Below the pieces are notes generated by a model that was given only the letters and a program-made list of their open reading frames with translations, ran no database searches and was not told the origin of the DNA. A stretch of DNA of 64,000 nucleotides, taken from assembly GCF_016545825.1 (NCBI RefSeq), contig NC_052617.1, positions 53,325,382-53,389,381 on the forward strand. Reading direction: 5' to 3'. Numbering within the stretch: the stretch's first letter is position 1; each line of letters opens with the position of its first letter. This document shows, one piece after another, positions 12,001 to 23,300 of this stretch. Source of the DNA: Eucalyptus grandis. Taxonomy: Eukaryota > Streptophyta > Magnoliopsida > Myrtales > Myrtaceae. A program made the position numbers and the translations under genes.

Positions 12001-15000
12001 ATGGTAGGCGAAGCTCTTTTTCAAATTTTGTAGACACTGAAAATGAAAGCACTCTCCAGAATGTGGACAAGGGTAGGCGGAAAAAGAAAAATACTGGCCC
12101 TGTATCAGAAACTTTTAATATAGCTAGAGGCACTGTGGATTTGGATTCTTCAGTTGCTACTGTTTCTAATAACGGTGAAGATTCTTCCGAAAAGCATGCT
12201 GTTGCATCTGAAGTGGCTTCTGAAACAGGCTCATCTTGGAAAGAAGTACCTATAAAGAAAACGGGTGGAATATTTGGATATATCGTGGGTGCTGCAGCTG
12301 GAGAAACAGACAGCAATCTTTTATCTGCTCTAAGCTGCTATGAAAAAGCTAGAAATGCATTAGGTGGAGTTCCGGCTAGCTCAGTGGAACTTCAATCTAT
12401 TATGAAAAAGAAAGGATGGGTTTGCAATGAAATAGGTAGAAACATGCTGGAGAGGAAAGAGTTGAGTGAAGCTGAGGTTGCTTTTGCTGATGCTATAAAT
12501 GCATTTAGAGATGTCTCTGACCATACCAACATCATACTAATTAATTGCAATCTGGGTCATGGAAGACGGGCATTAGCTGAAGAGATGGTTGCTAAAATTG
12601 GACATCTTAAATCGCTTCCAGCTTTTCATGATTCATACAAGCAGGCATTGGTAACTGCAAAGCATGAATATTGCGAAGCTCTTAAATTTTATGGGGCAGC
12701 AAAGTCAGAGCTCAGGGTTGTGGAGGAACATGAAGATTCTATTTCTGAAAGCTTGAAAAATGAGGTGTATACACAGTATGCCCACACTTATCTGAGGCTC
12801 GGTATGTTTTTGGCTGGAGAAGACACAACTGCTGACGTGTATGAAACTGCAGCCTTGGAGGAAATTTCACTTGCTGGCTCTAGTTATAGTCCTAGAAGAC
12901 CTAAAGATTTGATCTTGAGAAAGCACGAAATCACAGCAAATGAGGCCATTAGAGAGGCGTTGTCTGTGTATGAATCGTTGGGTGAGGTGCGTAAACAGGA
13001 GGCTGCATATGCATATTTCCAGCTTGCTTGCTACCAGAGAGACTGCTGCTTGAAATTTCAAAATTCAATTCATAAGAAAGGATTCTCTAAAGGTGAGAAT
13101 AGCATTCTCCAGCGAGTGAAACAGTATGCTTCATTGGCTGAGCGGAACTGGCAGAAAGCAACTGATTTTTATGGTCCCCAGACCCATCCAGCCATGTACC
13201 TCACCATAATGATGGAGAGATCAGATCTTTCATCGACCCTCTCAAGTTCATTGCACTCAAATGCGGTATGTCTTTGGAAATATTTGTTTCACAGCTTGTC
13301 AATCTGTTTTGCTACCATATGATGCTATCTGTGGTCATCTTTTTAGTCAGATCACTTTGTTTTTCCTTGATCATGAATACATATACTTCTGTTTTGATAC
13401 ATACTTGAGCATGGATCCTAAGGGGGATTGTCCTGAGATCTCCGAAAATTGGATCATAGGATTGGATCAGGGATCATAAGATCACTCTTTTTTACAAAAT
13501 TGAGACTTAAATTGTGCAATTTTGTCCTTGTCATACACAATAAGATGCATATTAACTCCAAAAGAGAAAAATGAAGCTGAATATATGCCATAGAGAAGGT
13601 CAGGTTTCAATTCTAGCACTTTTTCAAGCAGAAAAGAGTATCTGAGCATATAGTGTATAGTAACCATGTTAGAAACACATGAGTTCTACAGATGCAATTA
13701 CCAAATATCACTAACATCATGATATGAAAAAAACTACTAGAACACATAATTTCAAAAATTCATTTATCAGTATTGATAGTTTACAAACTACTAGAATGCA
13801 TAATTTCAAAAACTCATTATCAGTATTGATAGTTTACAGGCACGTAGACCATATAATGAAAATAGGAAACCAATCTGAAAGTGAAATTGAACAAATAAGA
13901 ACTTTCCTCACCAAATTGAGATAGCACCCAAAAAAGTACAATAGAAGCAAGGGTATTAGGAAGGAGAAAAGAGAAAAATAGCTAAATATGGTTGGCATGA
14001 CTGGTACAGTTCAATGTGAGAATATCGAAAAAGAAAAATTAAAGCTGACAGATGTTTTGATCAAGTGGGTTGATTAACAACAGCTGATTGTGGCATGAAG
14101 AAAGAGAAAAAGAAAAGAAGAAAGAGAAAGAAAAGGCAAGAGAATATGGGGTTTAGTCGACATGCTGAAGTAGAAGATGGTGTTTCCTGAACAAAAGTCA
14201 ATCCATAGCTGAAGATCTTCTCCTCTGCTTTGTGCTTCTTCAGAGCTTAGCCTCACCAGTAGGGATCTCTGTCAATTCCCCATGCCGTAGTCTTTCATAT
14301 GGACCTAAAAGTAGGCTTAAGGAGACAGTGGGTCTTGTCTGGGAGAAATGTGGCCCAATTTTCTCTTTCTTGTGGCTGGAACATCAATTCCAAGTGAAGT
14401 TTAAATCACTATGATCGGCTGTGGGATCGTGATCCCACCATGATCCTGACAGCAAGCGTTTTTTAATACAATCAGGATTCTTTGATGCATTTTGGATCAG
14501 AGGATCGTATAATCCTGCGACCCGGGCCTAACAAACCTCATGTACGTATGAAGTATGTGAAACATGCATTTATTAGTATTGGGAGCATTTTTATGAGGCT
14601 CATCATTATTTTTCTTGTATTGTATATGAATCTACACTGTTGCATCATTCTGGATTGGAAAAACATGATCAGTTTTTCTTTGCTTCCCTTAGTCTTTTTA
14701 CTGACATACAGAAGGGGTTTTTCATTTGAAACTACTCTGGTGTTTAATATCACAATCAAATTCCATTGTTTGTTCTTGTTATTAATCTCAGTTTAGGTCA
14801 TAGATATTTGAGTTGAACAATGTACTGTACATCAAGTGATTATGATGCACCAAATCACTATTTCTTTCGGTTCATGTGTTATGCAATGGTTTATTCAGTT
14901 GGATTAGTGATTCATCTCTGTTGTTCTGTATCTCATTCACAATCGCATCATTTATCTTTGTTACTACTCTCAGTTTAGATCTTAGATTATTATGTAGAAA

Positions 15001-16039
15001 AAATGCACACTAAGCCAAGCCTTAGGGAATGTACTCAATCACCATTTTCTTTAGATCACTTAACATGCGTAATTCATCACTCCTTGCTTCTCTTGCTTTT
15101 TGTGCAATCAACCTTGGTGTGGTGTTTGTATTTGAACAATGAACACAATATCCTAGAGATTTACACTGCATAAAAGCTTGTGCAGATTTGTTGTTATGAT
15201 GTCAAATTGATTCTTTTGTTTTCATTGAGCTTGACTTAGGACTCAGTATGGTGCTTTTGCTTAGTAGAAAACAATATTTAATTGGGTGCGTTCAGTACAT
15301 AATGTGAGGAGTGAAGACAATTGAGGGATTGGCAATCATGTCTGTGACATTAAAGAAATTAGGATCAATAACAGCTAAAGTTTCTTGTCTGCAGCGACTA
15401 TATTAAAGGCACTCTTGGTTCTTCTTATAATGTGTCGAAATTTGTCCACTGATTTTCAATACGCTGTGAAAACAGTGTTAGCCACAGATTTTATACTTGA
15501 AAGGAGTGGATAGCTTGAACTACAATTACACCATGATTCATTTTTCTGTACTTGTTAGTATGATCTGACTTCTCAACCAGCTATGATTGTCAAATTGGTT
15601 AAAAATTGTTAAATTCAACTCCTTGGTATTTCCAGAGATTTTATTCACCTCAACTTGTGACTACAATCCTCCAGTTTGTTTCAATTTTCACACAAAAGGT
15701 AAGTTTGCAACTGATCCAGATTGATTATGCTTGTCTCAGATGCTGGAAGCATCTGTGTCTCGGCTACTAGATGGCCGTCAAATATCTGAAACAGCCTCAG
15801 ATGCTCTGAAGGCCAGTCACCCTGAAATACATGCCAAATTTTGGAGCCAGTTTCAGATGCTTTTGAAGAATATGCTGGCGTCAACACTTGCTGCAAGTAG
15901 CAGCAAGTCTCCCTCGCATGCAGTTTCAATACCCAGCAAGCCTGGAGATGCCGTGAAGCTCAAAGAACTTTATAAAATGTCCTTGAAGTCCACTGAGTTC
16001 AGCCAGCTGCATGTCATGCACTCCCTGTGGATATCTTGA
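6029..16039 (+). CDS. EDRF1: EDRF1 homologue (erythroid differentiation-related factor 1-like, TPR protein), 9 exons
   Basis: Exons: 6029-6216, 6362-6486, 9008-9215, 9292-9814, 9904-10155, 10303-10494, 10581-10655, 10737-13265, 15740-16039. All introns are GT-AG and the phases agree, giving 1,463 aa. Residues about 30-520 hold the conserved EDRF1 N-terminal block: VGFLCGSIPV, ALAVSGLVEYGDEIDVIAP, SKARLSIAVHRIGQTLVLN and FLNFAMHSVRMEACDCP, then the VLFWQFHNFRMLLGSDLLLF and TWLEAWLDN segments. Exon 8 adds an acidic Ser-rich linker, CACGDADCIEVCDIRDWLP (near 713), a charged helix (near 873-900), a Cys cluster (CSLCSLVNCSC) and TPR-like helices (about 1046-1358). Human EDRF1 is linked to globin gene expression; the plant role is not known to me. 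The ATG at 6029 precedes a Ser/Pro-rich start and sits just before the conserved LEIVNPKPVGF. Confidence 0.95.
6487..9007. other. Large intron 2 of EDRF1, no recognised content
   Basis: This 2.5-kb intron joins codon-split Gly/Asp at MAAG|DLPW. It is AT-rich, T-runs alternate with short random frames, and I found no TIRs, LTRs or RNA genes in it. Confidence 0.6.
13266..15739. other. Large intron 8 of EDRF1 with GATC-rich patches
   Basis: The 2.5-kb intron before the last exon has two GATC-rich patches (about 13405-13490 and 14410-14525) bracketing a 0.9-kb segment that contains a short tandem duplication. They could be eroded ends of an insertion, but I could not align them as inverted repeats with confidence. 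Confidence 0.4.
13733..13838. repeat. Tandem duplication, ~53 bp x 2
   Basis: Two adjacent units begin ACTACTAGAA and end AGTATTGATAGTTTACA. The second unit (13787-13838) differs by a few bases and one deleted T. The repeat lies inside EDRF1 intron 8. Confidence 0.85.
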
Positions 16040-16283
16040 CTTGACCTGAATTTGCATTTTGTGATGCTTCCATGAAACACGTGCATCTTAACAGGTATCA
16101 TACAGAAACGGACTGTCTCTTGGATATCTTGCGTACACGTGCTGTAGTGAACCCATGAATTAATGCATGGTTGAAATTGTAGTACCAGTCTTACAAGGCG
16201 GTTCCCGGAGGTTTTGAACTTGATGAGAGCAGAGCAAAAGTTGAAGTTGATTGGCATTCCTTTCTTTTCTGTGGTCTTACCTC

Positions 16284-16285
<2 letters not shown>

Positions 16286-16315
<30 letters not shown>
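16286..16315. repeat. (GT)n microsatellite in EDRF1 3' region
   Basis: About 15 GT units lie 250 bases after the EDRF1 stop codon, probably in the 3' UTR. Confidence 0.9.
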
Positions 16316-16316
<1 letters not shown>

Positions 16317-16786
16317 GCAAGTTCTGGTTCTTCCCCATATGATGCTAATCAGGGTAGTGGGGGCCTCCTTCAGTCATTGTACGTGTATGTCTCTGTGATT
16401 GACCTTTTACTAACGGCAGACTATGAAATACCATTTTACTAGGAACAACAGAACTGGGCAAGGTCTTATAATTGCATCTTGAGGGCGCTTTTAAATGAAG
16501 GGCTGGAGAAGGGGAATATCGACCCACTATAAAGAATGTGAGCAACATAGCCCAAAAAAGAACACAAGCCCCTAGCCTCTTCTGCTCAGAAAGATGGAGG
16601 GAGGGATGTATCCATGGCATTGCTGTCAATTTTGAAGGTAAAACTAAAACCAACCTTGGAGGGGCGAAATTCTGAACAGTGGGTTTCTATGAATTGATCC
16701 GTCGTGCTTAAATGCGTCGTATCTTAATGTATCTTATAATAATTCTCATACATAACGTAACACCACACAAATATGTATTCTCTTAT

Positions 16787-16991
16787 AACCACTGGGATTC
16801 GTCCCAGTGGCCGCCCTTCCAACATGGAAAAGGGAGGTGAGAGATTCAAATCCTTATTTTCTCAGGAGATGGGGGTGGGGATGAATAAATTTCGGGAGTG
16901 GGTTTCGACTTCTACGCCCTGCAAAGAGGTAGGGCAAAGTCTGAGAGTGAATTTAGAATAGACATAGAGTAGGCTAACAAAAAAAAAAAAA
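16787..16991 (+). mobile_element. SINE (tRNA-derived) with 14-bp target duplication
   Basis: The 205-base unit ends in a run of A and is flanked by the exact direct repeat ATGTATTCTCTTAT (16773-16786 and 16992-17005). An A-box-like CCCAGTGGC sits near its start and a B-box-like GATTCAAATCC near 16840, with the spacing of a tRNA-type RNA polymerase III promoter. It has no coding capacity. It lies between the convergent 3' ends of EDRF1 and the J/GPALPP gene. Confidence 0.8.
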
Positions 16992-17290
16992 ATGTATTCT
17001 CTTATGGGTCGGCCGATGCAAATCCCTGAGGATCCTTGGGATTTGCAGAAATGCCCATCCGAACAGGAACTGAAGCAATCCTGATTTTTCTAGTCTGTTA
17101 ATTCATTCTAACGATCACAAGTTGCCACCTGTAGTTCCTCTTCGTGCGAACGGACGATTTTCGGCGATGGTTAACATTATCAGCACACTCTATGAGACGC
17201 TAAACATTTTCTTTCCCAGTATCTTGCTGAATAAACAAACTCTTTACCTAAAAAGAAACAAAATTCGTCCGATAATTATACAATCAGGGC

Positions 17291-20101
17291 CTAGAGGAAG
17301 TTCCTTTGGAAATTTCCAGAGGAAAACCTAGAAGTCAATCCCTGAGCCATATTTTCTGAGTCGAGCTTTACACTCTGGCGCCCGGCCTCTAGGTCCTTCT
17401 CCCGATCCCACGGTTTCCATGGATGCTTCCCCAACCAATCTTCTTTCTCTTGTGGTTGCTGCTTCTGCTTCTTCTTTGAACGGCTCGTAGACTCTTCTCG
17501 GTGCTTTTGAACCAATGATTTCGATCTTTTGGCCTTGTTGTACATGTCCACCAAGTTGGCGTCTGCTTTGACCCTCTTATTTTCCTCTTCATTTGATGCT
17601 AGTGCGCTAGCCTCATTGTACGCCTCCAGATAACTGCCATGCCGAAAGTGAATATGTACGGATGAGCACAATCAAAACAGAAAAACTGGAGTTTCCAAAT
17701 CTTTTCGAAAGAAGGCACGTACTTCATCTTAGCTTTCTGTGCTCTGTCTGATGGGGTATCGGTCCAAACACTGGTGTCACCACGGCCTTCTTTTGAGCTG
17801 TTGCTAAATTTTGTGGATTGCATAGACACACCAGCCTGGCAACAAAAAGAAGCTGGGTGAAATGATCTAAAAGAATGGTTGTGCTATTCAACTCTATTGA
17901 GAGGTGAATTTAGATTTATGTGGGCCTTACAATCATTAGAGGAATGATGGCGATTAACAGTCTATGGTGTGAAATTACCTGTCGCTTGATGTGTATCTTA
18001 CTTTCTACCGCACCTTAGTTAAAATGAATGACATAGCATAAAATAACTGCAATATGATCAGACAAGCTCAATGATCATCAGAGGCCCTAGCAATTCTCCC
18101 ACACTATTTATGACTTGTGTCTCTCCAGGATCTTCCACCATCCAGGGGCAAATAGATGACAGTCTTAAATCAGTCGAACAGGACTAATCATGCACTAATT
18201 CTCACAAAGTAAAAATGATATGGACCTTACGAGGATTTTCAGCATTGCTTGACTAATCAAGTTGGTAATGAGTGATGCATCAGAATTCCTATAACCATTG
18301 TTAACTATTAAACTTTATTTGTTACAGGGGACTAAAATTTAAGTGGCACTGTGAACTAACATGAAAGTTGACATTATATGAGATAGTGAAATTTTGACAA
18401 GATCAAGAAAGGATGAGTGATCTTACTTTCCTCTCTGGAGGTAGAGTTGTCATCCACTCATCTCTTTTGCGCATCTCTTTAACCTGTATGTCCGCTAAGA
18501 GTTCATCATCACCCTCCATGGATATACCTGACAAACAACTGATAATTAGTAAATAGATCAATGAGTATTTTCTTCATTTCTTCCAATGAAAGTAATTCTG
18601 ACATCGTTTCACTCATGCCTCACACTCAGGAGTCAATAGTCACATGATGATCCAAAACCTCGGGACCACCTCCAAATGAATATGAATATAAGAAATCGTT
18701 TTCAGTTCTTTTCACAAGACTCACCAGATACAGAAAATTAGAATATTCAGGACTCTAATTCCTAGTTGATCATATTCCATATATAAGTGTTGCATCAAAA
18801 AAGAATACAAAAAGAAAACTAAAAGATGATATGTCAGTGTGCCAAGAATTGTGTATTTAACAATGAGTGGTAGTTGATGAGGATGATCAGCTACTTGGGA
18901 CTGAGACATGACTCGGACTCTTATGGGTGACAGCAGTCTCCCATTGGTGGTGACAGTTAAAGATCCTTGTCAGCATCACACCCGAGAACATTTTTTGGCA
19001 ATTCATTGGTTGCTATAGCCATGACTGACTAAATATGATTGATGGTAGTAGTTGGCAAAAATGCTGTACAATTACTGAAAGTGAGGTAGACTCATAAAAT
19101 CCCATTTCATTTTTCTCTAACATCAACAAATGTGCCCTCGACTCATCAAAACATTAATTTAGTGCATTTTCTTCTATCTACTTTTCCAAGAAAAGGTTTT
19201 AATTCATTTAATCCATCTCATTCTACCTAAGGCAATCCATAGCAGCATACATTTAAATTGAGCATCAGAGATTTCAGGCAAAAGGATTGACAGCATGTAA
19301 GCAGTAATAGCGCACCTTGCAATCTCCTCCACTGGGCAGCTTCACGCATGGCTTTCAATTCAATCTAAGGTGAAAGAAACACCATCAGTCTTGTGGCAAG
19401 TGAGATATATTCCTAATCTATCGCCTTAGCGATATTGATACATAGCAAAGCACACACCTTAAATGCCTCTTGTTCCTCCTTCAGTTTGATTTTGTCATCC
19501 AATGCTTTTCGCTGGACAAAGAAGATATAACATTTTAATGGAAACAGGCAGATACAACTCCAGAATGATCTCCCGTTTTCATACACTTGCTCTTATAACA
19601 ACATATTCACATGGGCTTAAATCTTCACACACAACTCTAATTTTAAAGATATTTTCTACTATTGTGAAGGACCAATAGTCCAAAAAAGTCACTGAAAACC
19701 AAGGTTTGAGTACAAATTTGAAATTTAAGCTTTCCATTTAATAAGAAGACCACATGTACAGGCAAAGATTATGTGGTTTGGAGCAAGTATATGTCTGAGT
19801 GTTGTTTTTGCCTAAACTAAGAAAACAATAACCAAAGTAATGTCAATCATAAGCCCACTCAACACTGGTGCCTTGGTTAAGGAAAAGGATCCATTTCAAA
19901 AAGACCAGAGCAACCTCAGATATACTACTTAGAAAAAAGCACTATTAATAAAGGGGGAAAAAAGTCAAATGTCAATCCAATGCCTAGAAAGAGCAGCAGA
20001 CTGCCACTCCTTTGTACTTAGACATAATTCATTGTGATTTCATCCCTCTGCAGCGTATTCAAGCATTTTCTAACAGAAATCTTAAACAGTGGTTTCAATG
20101 G

Positions 20102-20136
<35 letters not shown>

Positions 20137-20323
20137 CACCACTAATACCGGGGGGGTACGCAAAATAAGTCAAATGTCAATCCAATGCCTAGAAAGAGCA
20201 TCAGACCGCTACTCCTTTGTACTGAGACATAATTCATTGTGATTTCATCCCTCTGCAATGTATTCAAGGCATTCTCTGTACAGAAATCTTACACAGTGGT
20301 TTCAATGGAACTAGCTCCCGCTT

Positions 20324-20359
<36 letters not shown>

Positions 20360-23300
20360 ACAAGCATTTAGAGTATCTTGCATTGTGAATCAAATTTTTT
20401 CTCACCTTATCTGGATCTTGTAAATCCTTAAATGCTTTGTTCAGTTTGATAAATGCTTCGTTAGCTTGTGGATGAGAGCATTTGTCCGGATGCACCAAAA
20501 GAGACAACCTCCAATACCTAGAATGATATTAACATGTGAAAAAGATTTCAGAATATGCAGACAACTGTCAAATACATAACCTATAAAGTGACTCTAAATA
20601 TATCAAACCTACTTTAACTTCAAGACTAAGATTAGGTTGTTGACTGTAATTCTCTCCACAGTTAGGGGCTACATTGCAATTAGACCTCAGGATAATAGAG
20701 CGATTATAAGCATAGATCTGGTTTTACTTCACAGTAATCAACAAATAGAATGGGAACACGGAGAAAGTAAGTATCTAGCCCTTGGAGACAGGGTGATATA
20801 TATAATGAATCTAGGTTCATTCAGACTAAAGTATCAGCAATCATTGGTAGAGTAAATGCAAACCTATATGTTTGCAAGACAGAGTAAAAGGGTACAAGCA
20901 AAATACATGTAGTGGAGAAGTTCATCAAGTGTTCTGTGTGACTTTTGGATGCCGCTTAAGCTAATGAGAAAGTTCCATAAGACGCCAATTAAAAACAACA
21001 TGCTTTATGGCACAAAGTGTTGGGAGAACATTTGCACAGAACGAGTGTAGAAGATGATACTGCTTTGTTGGATGTACGAGCACACAAGAAAAGACAGAAC
21101 TAGAAATGAAATTATTTGAGGAACAGTAAATATGGTTTTTAATTGAGTATATAATAAGAGAAAAGGCTTGTACTCGATGACTTAGGTGCTATTTGATAAC
21201 GTTCCGAGGAACACCTGTTTCTTTTTTTGTTCCATAGAACAGAAATAGAACATAAAACGCATTTGGTAATTTTTTTGTTCTTGAGACTGGATTTAAACAT
21301 AAAAAAAAAGAAAAAAAAAAGTTGTTTCTTGTTCTAGGAACAATTCAAGAAACAAGCTTTTCTTCTTTTCTTTTCTTTCTTTTTCTCTTCCTCTCTTCTT
21401 CCCTAGCTGGTCGCCGGTCCCGCAATGGCCAGCGACCGACCAAATGAGGCCCGGTGACCTTGCTGGCCACTGATGAGGCTCGGGGGAGGCCCCCTCGAGC
21501 CTCGCCATGGCTGGGTGAGGCTCGACCACGCCTAGATCTGGTGAGGCCAGGCCGAGCCTCGCCTGGCCACTGTGAGGTTGGCGTTGGGCCTCATGGTAGT
21601 CGGGCGAGGTCGAGCCTCGCCCAGCTATAGTGAGGCCTAGCCTCGCTCGGCCACGGTGAGGGAGAAGAAAAAAAAAAGGAAAGAAAAATAAAAATGTAAT
21701 AAAATTATTAATATACTAAAAGAAATTCTAAATCACAAAATTTTTTAGAGTTGTACCAAACGTATTTCTATTCCTGGAACATAAATTTTTTAGAGTTAGT
21801 AAACGCCTTAAAATGCTCAGAAACTGTTTCTGAAAACAGAAATAGAAAAAAAAAATTTCTGAAAGGAAACTGTTCCCGGGAACAAAAAAGTTACCATAAG
21901 CACCCTTAGTCATCCTAAATGAATATCTTTGGTAATCATCTGAGATATGATCAGTGGATGGGGAACTCGGATTTATAGGGGTACAGGGAAAAACCTAAAA
22001 GAAGGTTGTTGAAATATTGTCTCACATCGCTTAACAACAATGGATTCTAAATGCTCTTTATATTCATGTGGTATCCTCTATCTATTAGCTTAAGCTTTTA
22101 GGTTGGACTTTATAAGATGATATCAAAGCTAGTCATCCCTTACGTGAAGGTGTGTGGCAAGAAAATTCCATGTGAATGTGCGTAGTCAAAATTCCACGTG
22201 TAGCTTCCACATGCAGCTCATGGTAAAAAAATTCCATGTGAATGTGCATAGTCAAAATTCCACATGTAGCTTGTAATCCAACTTGCACGTGAGAGGGGGT
22301 GTTGAAATATTGTCCCACATCATTTGATAATGATGGATCCTAAATGCTATTTATATTCATGTGGTATCTCTCTACCTATTAGCTTTAAGCTTTTGGGTTG
22401 GACTTTTTAACAGACGTGCAAGGAGAAAATTAAAAAAATATAGAGCCTTTAGAGTTTAGAATACATCACAAGAAATTGAGTGCAATGGCATAAAAAAAAA
22501 ATTATCTAACCAACGCTGGTTAGCAGGGTTAGACTAGTTTACTGTAGCTGTTTTTGTTGTCAGTAAGTCGAAAGAGATTCACTATGAAACATCAACAAGG
22601 TGCAAAACTATCTATCTCAGCTACTACAACTCCCAAAATATTTTATTGCCCTCATTCATTGTAAGAATCGTATTTATGGACAGATACATAGAAGTTCTAC
22701 AAACTTCACTGATAAAAATCTATCACAACTCCTCTCAAACCCCACGACCAAAGTTTCTTGACATGTTTACATCTATAACATAGATGTGGGTACCGGTGGT
22801 TTACTATATTGACTTACTGAAAATTAAGAGGAAAAGAAAAAAAAAAAAAAAAAGATCAAAAGATCTAGCAGTTTGAAAACATAAATTTCTTTTCATTTTT
22901 CACGAGCAATAATTTCAGAAAAGTTTATTGAATATTTGTGAATCAATGTCCAGCTACCAAAATTGTTCCCAAGAGAGGAGATGATCCATGCACAGGAAAG
23001 TAGTTTACCTTTTCTTCACCTTATCGGTGGACATGTTGTGGTTCACGCCCACTACATCGTAAGGGTTATCAACCTCAGCTCCCACGATTCTTGTCACCTA
23101 GAAAAAAAAAAGAAATGGAAATTGATAAGCTGATAAGACATTTGTACATCCATGTGACCAAAAAATCATATTTCCAGACAAATTGACAGATTTGACAGAT
23201 TCACGTAATAATTAAGCAAGAAGATGAAAAACACTTAGCCCTCCCCGTCAGTGGCTGTCTGAGTAGTAAACAATACATACTGCTTTTTGATATTTTACTA

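Noticed and set aside
13405..14525. Possible transposon between GATC-rich patches in EDRF1 intron 8
   Set aside because: The patches do not align as clear inverted or direct repeats and no target duplication was found.
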